This document shows, in pieces, positions 32,201 to 43,310 of a stretch of 64,000 nucleotides of DNA (the stretch's first letter is position 1; every line of letters starts with the position of its first letter). The DNA is from Okapia johnstoni (lineage: Eukaryota > Chordata > Mammalia > Artiodactyla > Giraffidae), in NCBI GenBank assembly GCA_024291935.2, contig CM044310.1, positions 85,496,713-85,560,712 on the forward strand. Reading direction: 5' to 3'. A model generated the notes under the pieces. The model had not been told where the DNA came from and searched no databases. It was given only the letters and a program-made list of their open reading frames with translations. The position numbers and the translations under genes are program-made.

Positions 32201-34664
32201 TAATTTAATATATTTGCTAAATTATTATCTATTTATTATTTATATTATTATTTATTTAACATATTTGCTATATTAATAATATTAATCCTGCCTTTTGTTT
32301 TTCAGAGTTAGCATTTCTGATATAGGAATAAAGAGTATTATAGTAATTTAGAATCTGGTGTGAAATGTCCTTTTCCCCTTTTTGGTCCAGTGCTGAGTGG
32401 CTCAGAAGAAGCACAGATTGGAGGCAGGTAGACAGTCGCAAGCACCCAACAATTCAAATTATGTGCGCAGACTTTGAGCTCTGGGAATAGTCTATGTTTA
32501 GCTTTAGAAATTTGGAGGGAAGAAAAAAGCCTCTTTTTTGGCTATAGTGGCTTAAAATCCTCAGCTCACATTCTTTTTATTACCTTAAATGTCTTCCCTG
32601 AAGGTTGGTTCTTTCCATATGCCTCCGTTCCCACCCCTCCCACCCCCACTTCCACACCTCTGTATTGTTACATTAAAAGTAAAATATCTGGGGGAAAATT
32701 GTATGGATAATTTAGCAATGAATTTCAAACAGGTTTGGATTCCTTTGATTGCCTTCTGGGTTTCTCTCAGATTTTTCCAATTTTTTTCCTTTGTTGCTGC
32801 AGACTTAATCATGAATTAAGAAAAAAAAAAAGTGTTGTGAATTCTGTCTTTTTGGAAAGAAATTTCCAATTCCAAGAGAATTCAGGCTTAAGCCTTAGAA
32901 GCAGAATGTGCATGGAACGCACAAAGGACTCTGTTTATGATTCTCTTTGAAGTGTTTTTGCAACTGGATAAGGAAAATTTTAGAAACCGTCTGATAGTGT
33001 TCTGGGTAAATACTTAAACCCCTTTAGAGAATTTCACACACAGATACTGTGCAGCAGAAAAAAGGGATACTTATGTTTCTTAAAGCTGCTACAGCCTACA
33101 GCTTTGTACTTAAAGACAGAGGTGTTGAATAGAATTCTACTGAGGATACATCCAGTGACAATATCTCCAGAAACATCAGAGCAAACCAGTGAGTAGGACT
33201 TTCTGTTTTTAACCCTTCCGTGAGCTGTGTGAGAGTTGAGCTTTATTGGTACCAAGGACTAGAATGTCCCTGTTACATTCCAGGAATTGTTAAGAGGATT
33301 GTTCCAGTACTGGCGCTCTGCACACAATGAGAACAAGACTAAAAATGTTGAAGATGGTGAGACAAAGTGACAGGAGCTGGGAAATTCCAAGTGAAAAAGC
33401 CTTGCCATCTCTCTTAACTTTGTGTGAGAGAAAAATGGAATAAACAGCCAAGGTTTCTAATATTTGAGCCTGATTTCATAGGCTTTAGCTAAATTTTGCT
33501 AGTGTGTGTTAATAAGCACACACACTCAACACACATACACATTTCACATACATTCTGTATATTTTGTAAGTAAACAAATTCTGTTGTTATATATGATTTT
33601 CACTACGCTGAAATTCAGATTGATATAAAGGTGTGAAGCGCCTGCTAGTTTTCCCCAGGGAGCTATGGGAGCCTAGGCTGCTAGAATATATTTTGGATTG
33701 CTTTGACTAGCAGACCATGTTAGCATTTCAGATGTACATTCAGAAACCTTCGTGCCAGATTGGGCTGGTGGGAATTTACATTTTTCCTAGAAAAGATAGA
33801 GAATAAAACAAATTGTATACTTCCTCTGGTTTCTTGGGGGGTAGGGAGTAGGACATTAAATTCAGCTCTAGTCTGTCATTTATCTTTTTATAAATATCTT
33901 TGACATAGTCTAGAAAAGCTCAGTCTGATAGAATGAAATGATTTTTTTTTTTTTTAAATGACAGACCTACAGTTTTGCAAGGGAAGCAAGATTTCCAAAG
34001 GATAAATGTGCCAACTGCTGGGGATATTATCAAGATCTTAGGATCTTATTTCCCAGGTTGGTTACTGAATGGTCCCTAAAACTGTTCTCTTCTGAACAAA
34101 ACTGTTTTTATGAACCAATGAGAGAGTTTGTAAAGTATAAAAATACTAAACTTGCAGAAGGCGTCACCAGGAGTGATTTTAGAAGTGTATGCAGGTGGCC
34201 ATTCCAGACTCCTTACTTAGAGATCATTAGCCTCAGTTTCCTTAGTGTCAGCATCGCCCCCATCCCCCACGCCCATTTCCCATTTCCCTTCCTCTAGAAC
34301 TGGGATCAGTCCTGGAGCTAAAGCAACTCAAAATGGTTTGGAGCTCAAGGCTACTCTGGTAAAGTTTCTTCTTGACTTTGGGCTAGATATTTTGGGAGCC
34401 AGGGCTGGGAATCTTCCCATATTTTGCAAAAATGTCTCTCTGGACAAATGTGCTCCAAGTGTCAAAATCTGACTTACCAGAGAGCTCTGGGAACATATTA
34501 CGTTGACTTTTTCCTGCATTAAGAGTAACACAAACATTGTGTTCTCTTCTTGTCAACATCTGCAAAAGAGTGACCTTTTTTTAAAAAAACTAAAGAAAAC
34601 TGAGGTAGCCTTTCCAGTCTTCCTGAAAGTATCTCTGATCATTTTCATTTTTTTAATGACAATA
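28985..34664. other. Intron 8, 5.7-kb repeat-poor block
   Basis: The longest stretch in the window without recognisable retroelements. It holds only simple tracts: (TA)n at 29239-29278, A- and T-runs at 29166-29180, 30300-30311, 30503-30512, 30903-30922, 31145-31158 and 33942-33956, and an AT-rich patch at 32150-32290. There is no exon. A candidate regulatory block is at 31735-31925. Absence of insertions over this length in a dense-repeat genome suggests either constraint or old, unrecognised repeats. Confidence 0.5.
29239..29278. repeat. (TA)n microsatellite
   Basis: About 18 TA dinucleotides, likely length-polymorphic. Confidence 0.95.
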
Positions 34665-34893
34665 TATTTTTTTAATTGTATTTTATTTTTGATTGGAGGA
34701 CAACAATACTCCACACCCTTGTGCTGGTTTCTGCCATTCATCAACATGAGTCAGCCATAGGTCATGTCCGCTCCCTCTTGAGGCTCCCTCCCACCTCCCT
34801 CCCCATCCCACCCCTCTAGGCTGTCTGAGAGCACCAGCTTTGGGTTCCCTGTGTCATACAGCAAAAATTCCCACTGGCTAGCTATATTTTTAA
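34665..34893 (-). mobile_element. Artiodactyl L1 3' end
   Basis: 'ttttgattggaggacaacaa', 'ttctgccattcatcaacatg', 'agtcagccataggtcatgtc' and 'ctccctcccacctccctccc' form the antisense L1 3' UTR also seen at 38.46 kb. Confidence 0.82.
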
Positions 34894-35814
34894 CACCATC
34901 TTTTCCCTAACACGTAAATTAGGATCATCTTTTTTGTATCTCCTTGCATGATCTCAGCCCATCTGGAACCACCTGTGACAGTCCTATTTGTAAATTTTTC
35001 CTTGATGTGGGGAAAAATCGCAGATAATCTCCGACTTGGTTTTGATTGATGGACAAAATTAACCTTCACATAAAAATCTGGAGTCTCCTAGCCATCTGCA
35101 AAATTAATTTCCAGTGTGTAAGACATACCTGTCTGAGTTATAAACACCTGGAACAGGTGGTTGCTTGATAATATAATATCCCTCTAACTTCAATGTTATT
35201 AATTTAAATGAACAATTATGAAATTCACCAGAATTATGCATCAGATCTTCTTTAACAGATGTTGGGGGATTAAGAGGGCTTGTATTTTATTTAATGCCAT
35301 AAACTTTTAATGCAGTCACCAGTGAATTATTTTTAACGAATGAAAGTTGCGGAATATGCCAGTACCAGCAATAAATTAGTTTTTTGTTGGTACTGGGGTC
35401 TCGTATCTTGGGGCACCTGAGCAGTAGTTGGGAACGGTGTACCCTCTTCAGCCATATAGTATTAAGTATCTCAAACTTAACAACTCCATAACCAAACTCT
35501 TGATTCCCGTGACTTCCCCAGCCTTCCTCACACAGGTCAATAATTTGCACTTCTCACTGCCCAGTCAGAAACCTTGGAATTCTCATGGTTTATCTCTTGA
35601 TCTATCAATGAATCCAGTTAGCTCTGTTTTCCAAATAGAGTCATGATCTGACCACTCTTGACCACTCTCTGTTACCACCTTGGTGTAAATAACCTCCCTG
35701 TTTTTACCGCTTATGTTCACCCTAGTCAGAGTGTTCCTTTCAAATGTGTCAAGTCATTTCACTCCCTGGTGTTAATCTCACCATCCCGTCCAGAAATCCA
35801 GTTTCCCTTAGTAT
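34894..35814. other. Intron 8, no recognisable element
   Basis: Unique-looking AT-rich sequence. Overlapping short frames show no family. Confidence 0.5.
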
Positions 35815-36135
35815 GATAATCTCTAGTTGCATCCATGTTGCAGCAAGTAAAGTAAGTCAGAAAGACAATACCATATGATATCACTCATATGTGGAAGTTC
35901 AGATATGACACAGATGAACCTATCTACAAAACAGAAACAGACTCATAGAGAACAGACTTGTGGTTGCCAGAGGGAAGGGGGTTCGGGGAGGGATGGAGTG
36001 GGAGGCTGGGATTAACAAACCTAAGCTTTTAGATACAGGATCGATAACAAGGTTCTACTATACAGCACAGGGAACTATTAACATATTCAGTATCCTATGA
36101 GAAGCTATAATGGAAAAAGGATATTTTAAAAAAAG
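35815..36135 (+). mobile_element. Artiodactyl L1 3' end
   Basis: 'ctagttgcatccatgttgca', 'ataccatatgatatcactca', 'cttgtggttgccagagggaa', 'ctatacagcacagggaacta' and 'agctataatggaaaaagg'. Confidence 0.9.
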
Positions 36136-36289
36136 AAAAGAAACCCAACTTCCTTCTGAGGGGCCTAATGCCCTTGGATCTATCTATTCCCACCCCCACC
36201 TTCTCTCCTCAGCGTAGTCTTTCTCCCCTCCCCCTCTTCCACTAGCCTTCTTTACCAAAAAAACACAAAAAAACAGAATGAACTTTTTA

Positions 36290-36512
36290 AAAAAGATTCC
36301 TTTATTGGGCTGTATTGGGTCTCAGTTGTAGCACGTGGGATCTTTGGTCATGGCACATGGACCCTAGTTGCAGCGCATGGGCTCCGTAGTTGCAGGGTGC
36401 GGGCTCACTTGCTCCACAGCACGTGAGATCTTAGTTCCCCAACCAGGGGGTGAAGCCCCATCACCTGCATTGCAAGGCGGATTCATAACCACTGGACCAC
36501 CAGGGAAGTCTC
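36290..36512 (-). mobile_element. CHR-type tRNA SINE, medium form
   Basis: 'ttgggctgtattgggtctca', 'tagcacgtgggatctttgg', 'cttagttccccaaccagggg' and the antisense head 'accactggaccaccagggaa'. Confidence 0.9.
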
Positions 36513-36867
36513 CCTTCTTTACCATCTTTAGAACATGCCCAGTTTCCTCCTGCCGCAGGGCATTTGCATTTGCTGTTGCCTGTGTCTGGCACATTCTTCC
36601 CTCAGTTATTTGCTTGACTCACTCCCTCATTTCCTTTCCATCTCTCTGCTCCTGTGCCTCCTCTGGGAGAGTTTCCTCTGATCAAGCTCTCTGACTGTAG
36701 AGAGTATAGCGCTGTTCTGTTTTCCTCCTCTTGCTCTCCCCTACCTGCCGTGATACCATGTACGTGTTTATAGTCTGCCTCTACTTATAATCCTCATAAG
36801 GGTAGGAGCTTTGTTTCATTCACTATTATTTCCCCAGCTCTTAAACTGTGCCCCATACTTAGTAGGT

Positions 36868-37700
36868 GGTTGTTGTTCAGTCACTCAGTCATGTCCGACT
36901 CTTTGCGACCCCATGGACTGCAGCACGCCAGGCTTCTATGTCCTTCACCAATTCCTGGAGCTTGCTCAAACTCATGTCCATTGAGTTGGTGATGGCATCC
37001 AACCATCTCCACCTCCTGTTATCCCCTTCGCCTCCTGCCTTCAATCTTTTCCAGCATCAGGGTCTTTTCCAGTGAGTCAGTTCTTCGCATCAGATGGCCA
37101 AAATATTGGAGTTTCAGCTTCAGCATCAGTCCTTCCAATGAATATTCAGAACTGATTTCCTTTAGGATTGACTGGGTTGATCTCCTTGCAGTCCAAGGGA
37201 CTCTCAAGAGTCTTCTCCAACACCACGGTTCAAAAGCATCAATTCTTCAGCACTCAGCTTTCTTCATAGTCCAACTCTCACATCCATACATGACTACTGG
37301 AAAAACCATAGCTTTGACTAGATGGACCTTTGTTGGTAAAGTAATGTCTCTGCTTTTTAATATGCTATCTAGGTTGGTCATAGCTTTTCTTCCAAGGAGC
37401 AAGCATCTTTTAATTTCATGGCTGCAGTCATCATCTGCAATGATTTTGGAGCCCAAGAAAATAGTCTGTCACTGTTTCCATTGTTCCCCATCTATTTGCC
37501 ATGAGGTGATGGGACTGCATGCCTATCTTGGTTTTTTTAATGCTGAGTTTTAAGCCAGCTTTTTCAGTCTCCTGTTTCACCTGCATCAAGAGGCTCTTCA
37601 GTTCCTCTTCGCTTTCTGCCATAAGAGTGGTGTCATCTGCATATCTGAGGTTATTTATATTTCTCCCTGAAGTCTTGATTCCAACTTGTACTTCATCTAG
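36868..37700 (-). mobile_element. BovB LINE, 5'-truncated, YADD still present
   Basis: An antisense BovB 3' portion of about 830 bp. On the minus strand the reverse-transcriptase fragment reads ...NLRYADDTTLMAE... within 37431-37712, so the catalytic box is unbroken, but the frame shifts soon afterwards. A second minus-strand frame (37247-37456) continues the coding region after the shift. Inactive because the 5' part is missing and frames are broken. Confidence 0.93.
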
Positions 37701-37737
37701 CCTGGTAGACACTCAACACTTAACTTGTTAAAGAAAA

Positions 37738-38193
37738 TTAGGAGTTTGGGATTAACATACTGAAGTGAAGTGAAGTGTTAGTCACCCAGCGTCCTACTGG
37801 TGAATCGGACACGACTCTTTGTGACCCCGTGGACTGTGGCCACCAGGCTCCTCTGTCCATTTCCTGGGCAAGAATACTGGTGTGGGTAGCCATTCCTTTC
37901 TACGAGGGGATCCTCCTGACCCAGGGATCAAACCCGGTCTCCTGCGTTGCAGGTGAACTCTTTACCATCTGAGCCAACATATACACTACTATATATTAAA
38001 TAGATAGAGAACAAGGATGGACCTACTGTATAGCACAGGAAACTCTATTCAGTATCTTGCAATAATGTATAATGGAAACAAATCTGAATAAGATAATATA
38101 TGGGTATGTATAACTGAATCACTTTGCTGTACACCAGAGACTAACCCAACATTGTAAATTAACATTGTAAATTTACAATAACATTGTAAATTA
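37738..38193 (+). mobile_element. Artiodactyl L1 3' end interrupted by a SINE
   Basis: 'gagtttgggattaacata' on the left continues at 'tatacactactatatattaa' on the right, then 'ctactgtatagcacaggaaa' and 'cactttgctgtacaccag'. The Bov-tA at 37760-37975 opens it, with AACATA repeated at 37754-37759 and 37976-37981. Confidence 0.92.
37760..37975 (-). mobile_element. Bov-tA SINE nested in L1
   Basis: Antisense copy beginning with a (TGAAG)n tail ('tgaagtgaagtgaagtg') and ending 'ctttaccatctgagcc'. Younger than the L1 that it splits. Confidence 0.93.
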
Positions 38194-38232
38194 GCTGAAG
38201 AATTTTTTAAAATTCTTCAGTTAAAAAAAGAA

Positions 38233-38320
38233 ATTGAGACTTCCTGGTGGTTCAGTGGTTAGGATTCCAGGGTTCCACTGGAAGCCTGGGTTCAGCCCCC
38301 CAAAATAATAATAATAAAGG
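38233..38320 (+). mobile_element. CHR-type tRNA SINE, head only
   Basis: 'acttcctggtggttcagtgg', 'ttaggattccagggttccac', then an (AATA)n tail. The middle is missing compared with complete copies. Confidence 0.75.
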
Positions 38321-38454
38321 AAAGTAATTCATGTTGGGTCATTGTTTCAGCCTGGTCACGTCCTCACTTTCAGGCTCAATGGCACAGCCTTCAATGCATT
38401 CTTTTCTTGTTTTTCCCATTTTGAAAGTCTTTATTTGTTACAATATTGCTTCTG

Positions 38455-38690
38455 TTTTTTAAAACAATTATTTTTAATTGGAGTATAGGTGCTTTATAAT
38501 ATTTTGTTGCTTTCTGTCATACATTAGGATGAATCAGCCATAGGTATACGTATGTTCCCTCCTTCTTGAACCTCCCTCCCACCTCGTACCCCACTCAGCT
38601 CTCTAGGTCCTCACAGAGCACCAGGTTGAGCTCCCTGTGTTACATAGCAACTTCCCACTAGCGATCTATTTTACATATGGTCACAATACA
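38455..38690 (-). mobile_element. Artiodactyl L1 3' end
   Basis: 'tttaattggagtataggtgc', 'ttgctttctgtcatacatta', 'ggatgaatcagccataggta' and 'agagcaccaggttgagctcc'. Confidence 0.85.
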
Positions 38691-39945
38691 TTCTTTTTAA
38701 CTCTGTACATTTTCCTCAAATGTTTGGTCCTGATCCACGGGAATATTAAGGGGTTAGTTTTATTTTTAAGCCAACACAACCCTCCCAACAGTACCCCCAA
38801 ACATCTTGAAAATTAAAAAATAATAACAGTATCAAGAGCACAGATGATGCACCAGAACATTCTGTTTTATGCCTTTGGCATTTGCACTGTGAAGATGGAG
38901 CAATCCCTGGCAAACAACTTACGCGAATATGAAAACTCTTTAAAAAAATAAAAATGAGAGACATAAGTAGGTTATTAAGTTTCCCTGAGTAGCAGTGCTG
39001 CAAAAACTTAAAATCATGTGTTTTTTTTTTTTGCCTCATTTGTTGGCATCCTTCACATTTTAGGTTTCCCTCTTCTTGAAAAACTTAATAAAGTACAATT
39101 GTCATAAAAGTAAATGTGTCCCCCAACAAAGCTTGGACTTTTTATGACTAATTTCCCAAGTCAGAGAGGGAGAGGACCATGGACTGGACAGGTTTGGGGC
39201 ACAAAACTAGGGAAGTCTCTGAGGAGTAAACTGACTTCTGCTAGACAAGCCGAACACTGATTAAAATATTTATAATCCTTTGGGTATGCAATAGCTTTTG
39301 ATGATGGAAGGCATATTAATATTCATCTTTGCTTCTTGTCTGCACTTCAGACGGATCCCAGGAAAGACTGTTCATTTGACCAGTTTTCTCTCCTCTCCAG
39401 GAGTCCTTGAGACCCAGTACAGCTTGGAACCAAGAAACTTGCCTTGTGATGGGATTGAGCTTTTTCTCTAGGGGTTGGGAGTTGGGGTGGGGATGGCCAG
39501 GGGTAGTGGTGTGTGTGGAGGGGTGGAGACGGGAGGAATACAAACCAGGAGAGACCTTTGGACTGGAAAACTTTAAAGGCTGACTGCTTTCTCACAGGAA
39601 GCCATTTGCCAGAACAAAGGGAGAAGTTTGGTCATAATTTTCAAGCAGCAGAACTGGCATGGCTGCGTCTGTGAGGCTGACATGGCTCCTTGTGGGGAAT
39701 CTAAGCCTTACAGAGGATGTTGGGGTGAATACCACTGGGGGCTGAAGATTTCCCTCTCCTTCCCCCTCCTCCTCTGCCTTTACTGAGGAAGATGTTTGCT
39801 GCCGATGCCCAGGTCTTCTGAAAATTGGTTCTTCTGGAGTACACCATCTCATTGTCATCTTGAGACGGAATAGATATAGATGGTGTCCACTTAGGCAGGC
39901 ATGCCTAGCACAAGGTGGCCTGCTGGGGTTCTCAAGACTTATCTT
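38691..39945. other. Intron 8, mostly unique; G-quadruplex motif inside
   Basis: No repeat family. A perfect four-tract G-run motif lies at 39471-39492. Open frames on the minus strand (39316-39858) are not recognisable proteins. Confidence 0.5.
39471..39492 (+). other. G-quadruplex motif
   Basis: Four G-tracts with short loops: GGGG-TT-GGG-AGTT-GGGG-T-GGGG, on the transcribed RNA-like strand of intron 8. It meets the classical G3+N1-7 rule and could fold in DNA or in the pre-mRNA. Confidence 0.75.
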
Positions 39946-40073
39946 TTTTAAAAATAAAAATTTTTTTAATTGAAGTATAGTTGATTTACAGTGTTGTGTT
40001 AGCTTCAGGTGTATAGCAAAGTGATTCAGTCATATATATGTGTGTGTGTATACGCACACACACACACATATAG

Positions 40074-40268
40074 AGGAATTCCCTGGTGGCTCAGTTGGTA
40101 AAGAATCTGCCTACAATGCAGGAGACCTAGGTTCTATCCCTGGGTGGGAAAGAGCCCCCGGAGAAGGGAATGCCAGCCCACTCCACTATTCTTGCCTGGA
40201 GAATTCCAGGGACAGAGGAGCCTAGTGGGTTACTGTCCATGGGGTTGCAAAGAGTTGGGCACACATTC
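40074..40268 (+). mobile_element. Bov-tA SINE nested in L1
   Basis: Sense copy from 'gaattccctggtggctcagt' to 'gcaaagagttgggcacacat'. It lies between (TG)n/(AC)n runs of the host L1. Confidence 0.92.
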
Positions 40269-40275
40269 ATAAATA

Positions 40276-40276
40276 G

Positions 40277-40313
<37 letters not shown>
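40276..40313. repeat. (AC)n microsatellite
   Basis: About 17 AC dinucleotides after the SINE tail. Confidence 0.95.
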
Positions 40314-40318
<5 letters not shown>

Positions 40319-40750
40319 GTATATTCTTTTTTAGATTATTTTTCCTTATAGGTTATTACAAAATATTGATTATAGTTCCCCGTGCTATAGTAGGGTCCTT
40401 GTTGGTTACCTGTTTTATATATAGTAGTGTGTATATGTTGATCCCAAACTCCCAATTTTTCCCTCTCACCCCTCCTTCCCCTTTCATAACTATAAATTTG
40501 TTTTCTATGTCTGTGGGTCTATTTCTTCTTTTTAAACTTTTAATTTTATGTTAGAGTATAGTTGATTAACAGTGTTGTGATGGTCTCAGGTGTATGTGAC
40601 TCTGTTTCTGTTCTGTGTGTAAATTCACTTGTATCTTTTTTTTTTTGTTTAGATTCTGCATATAAGCGATATATGGTTATTTGTCTTTCTCTGTCTGACT
40701 TAACTGCATTTAGTATGGTAATCTCTAGGTCGAGACCTGTCTTAATTTTT

Positions 40751-41769
40751 TTCTTTTTTTCTTTATTGGTGGGAAGAATCTGGCTTATTAGTTTAGTTAA
40801 TTAAGCAGTGTTGTTTTCTGTCTTGATGCGAATAGCCTTGGTTATATTTTTGAAGGCAAGTAAGAGCCCTGAAAGAATCTGACCTTTTTATTGAGTTGTC
40901 TTAAAAAAAAAAACCTGGCAATTGAATAGGAAATTTTCATAAAAACAGCAGTGTGTGAGGACACTTAGTTTCTGTCTTTAAATTCTGAAAATTCAGAATC
41001 TTCGCCCCTTTGCATTTCAGTTTCTATGACTCCATGCTGAGATAGTTTTATGAAAGACACCTTAGAAAATTGGGCAATAATGATATATTTGAAGACTCAA
41101 AAGAGTAGAAGTGTTTTTTTCTTTACCCTAGTCATTTAATCATTCATCTGTTCCAGTTTATGTAGGTATTGTGAAGTTATTCAAAAAATGAGGACTTGTG
41201 TCTCCCACACTGATAAGGCACAAGGCAGTAGGTAATTCAGAGAGAGGGGAAACAAAGGAGAAAAGTGGATTCTGACAGAGGTTTTGGGGACTCCAGAGGA
41301 GGATTTTCATAGCTAGATCTGGGTGGACTCAATTCAAAGACGGCTGGAGCCAGAGACACTGTTGCAGGAACACACAAGCGCCGCTTACAGATTTGATGAG
41401 ACTGGATGGAGCATGCTTTGGGGAAGTCCAGTAATGAAATGAGAAGATGAACAAGGGCCTTCTTTTTCTAACGCATTTCTCTGTAAGGTACAGCACTCTC
41501 AGCCCTTCATAAGTGGCTTTCCTGTCAAAGTCACTGGAAGCCAAGTGCCACACGTGTACAACGGAAAAGAAAATGCAACTACTTTATTATCTTGCATTTG
41601 TAAAGATTTTCCTTAGGAAACAAGTCAAGATTGTATTATTTGCACTATTTTCATCCTGAGTACAGCAAAAAAACAATACTACATTTTCAAAAGAAGCATT
41701 ACAAATGAATTGAGGCATTTTTCCAACCAAGGTCTTTTATTATTATTATTATTTTTTTGCCTCAAAAAT
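40751..41769. other. Intron 8, mostly unique
   Basis: No element recognised. 41732-41755 is T-rich with (ATT)n. Confidence 0.5.
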
Positions 41770-41890
41770 GAATATTGAACCTGGTATAGCACTGGGAACT
41801 ATACTCAATATCTTGTAATAACCTATATTGGAAAAAGAATCTGAAAAAGAATATATATATATATATATACACATACATATATATAAAATA
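41770..41890 (+). mobile_element. Artiodactyl L1 3' end fragment
   Basis: 'ggtatagcactgggaactat', 'caatatcttgtaataaccta', then 'aaaagaatctgaaaaagaat' and a (TA)n run. Confidence 0.82.
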
Positions 41891-42640
41891 ATTATGGACT
41901 TTTGGTCAAAGGTCTTCCCTTGTGTGAACCAGTGGTTCACCACCATTTTCTTCTGTGTTTAGGAACCTTAGGTCTCTTTTCTTTTTGCTTTGCTTTTCTT
42001 CTCCTTCCAGCTTTCCTTCCTTCTTCCTCCCTCCCTTCCTATCTCTCTCTCTTTCTGATATTGAAATTGTGATCTGGAGGAAATGACATCTCCACTGCCT
42101 CTTACAGAGGCGACAGTCTTGAGGACCTAAGTATTTGCATAGAAATATTTTGAAACACAGCCAAGAGTGTCATTCATGAGTTATTTGATTTGATTCAGGA
42201 CAGCGGGTATGGTCATCTGTCATTTCCGCGGCTGAAAAAGAGCATTTTCTTTCCCACGTGTATCTCCCCATTCTTCAGCTAATGGCTCCAGGTTAGTGAT
42301 TGAGCACTCCACGCTGTCTTATATTTGCCATTGCACTTTGGCATGTCAGTCACACCACTTGAAAGACTGAGTCACTGTTTGGAATGTAAATGGTGGCTGT
42401 TCATTCTAGTCTCTCCCACCTTTTATATATAGATTTCTGCTAGACGTTCACTTTTTCTCTTTGTGTGATGTTATTATTTTCTAGTGACTAGTTTGATTAC
42501 TTCCAAGGCATGAGGTGCTAATTCTTGAGTGATTAACAACTCCCTGTGAGTTGGATCTCCAGACTCAAGCATCTGCAATATTGTCGTTACTTTGATCCCT
42601 TCAGTTTGTGAAAAACAGTAATATCTGCAAAGTGCAATAA
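41891..42640. other. Intron 8, unique; candidate regulatory block 42180-42420
   Basis: A CCTT-rich tract at 41999-42057, then 240 bp of unique sequence with E-boxes (CATCTG 42214, CACGTG 42255) and TGTCA cores. See findings. Confidence 0.5.
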
Positions 42641-42849
42641 AGCAAAGTGCAATAAAATAAGGTATCCTTGTACATAAGATTTTCACATATAACATCTGTG
42701 GTAATACCTAGGAGTAAAATTGTTGGCTCAAAGAATATGTGTATTTTCAGTTTTAAGAGAGATGGTCAAATTGCCCTCCAAAGATAGAGTTTGTCACAGA
42801 GTTTCTGTGTGTGTGTATGTATGTATATTTATATGTATGTATTCATATG
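42641..42849 (-). mobile_element. Old L1-type fragment
   Basis: 'acctaggagtaaaattgttg' and 'gagatggtcaaattgccctc' are typical antisense mammalian L1 text. A TG/TATG-rich run follows at 42808-42848. Confidence 0.5.
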
Positions 42850-43060
42850 TAGTGGTAAAGAATCCACCTGCCAGTGCAGGGGATGCGGGTTTGATCCCTG
42901 GGCCCGGATGATCCCCTGAAGTAGGAAATGGCAACCCACTCCCGTATTCTTGCCTGGAAAATCCCATGGACAGAGGAGCTTGGCGGGCTACAGTCCATGG
43001 GGTCACTAAAGAGTCAAACGTGACTTAGCGACTGAACAACAACATCGACAACAACAGTTA
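42850..43060 (+). mobile_element. Bov-tA SINE, head truncated
   Basis: Starts within the tRNA-like head ('gtagtggtaaagaatccacc') and ends with an (AAC)n tail, 'gaacaacaacatcgacaaca'. The tail is of the BovB/Bov-tA kind. Confidence 0.9.
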
Positions 43061-43139
43061 ATATGTAGAGTTTATGTGATGCAATGCCTGTTTTCCTCAC
43101 ATCCTTACCAGTGGCAGTGTATTAACAGACTTTTTGCAG

Positions 43140-43310
43140 GTACAGTTGGTGAAGAGTGGTTACTGTTTTGCATGTGAAGAAACTGAGGCTCAGAGAGGTT
43201 AAGTGACTTTGTTAAGATCACAGAAGTGGTGGGCTACAGGGCTGGGGTTTGCAATTCGCCAAGGCAGTCTGGTTGCAGAGTCTGCTCTCTGCATCACTAT
43301 AATAGTCTTA
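43140..43310 (+). mobile_element. MIR/L2-type ancient repeat
   Basis: 'gaagaaactgaggctcagag', 'aggttaagtgactttgttaa' and 'gagtctgctctctgcatcac'. Confidence 0.7.

Larger units (their letters stand above)
39946..40750 (-). mobile_element. Artiodactyl L1 3' region, layered, with SINE inside
   Basis: Antisense L1 text runs from 39956 ('aattgaagtatagttgattt', 'cttcaggtgtatagcaaagt') and resumes after the SINE ('tataggttattacaaaatat', 'cgtgctatagtagggtcctt', 'gttttctatgtctgtgggtc'). A second copy of the L1 3' end starts at about 40535 ('gttagagtatagttgattaa'), so two L1 ends are stacked here. Confidence 0.85.

Noticed and set aside
37431..37712. Reverse-transcriptase-like protein fragment with YADD
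   Set aside because: A real coding remnant but of a truncated BovB LINE, so listed as a mobile element and not as a host gene or a virus.
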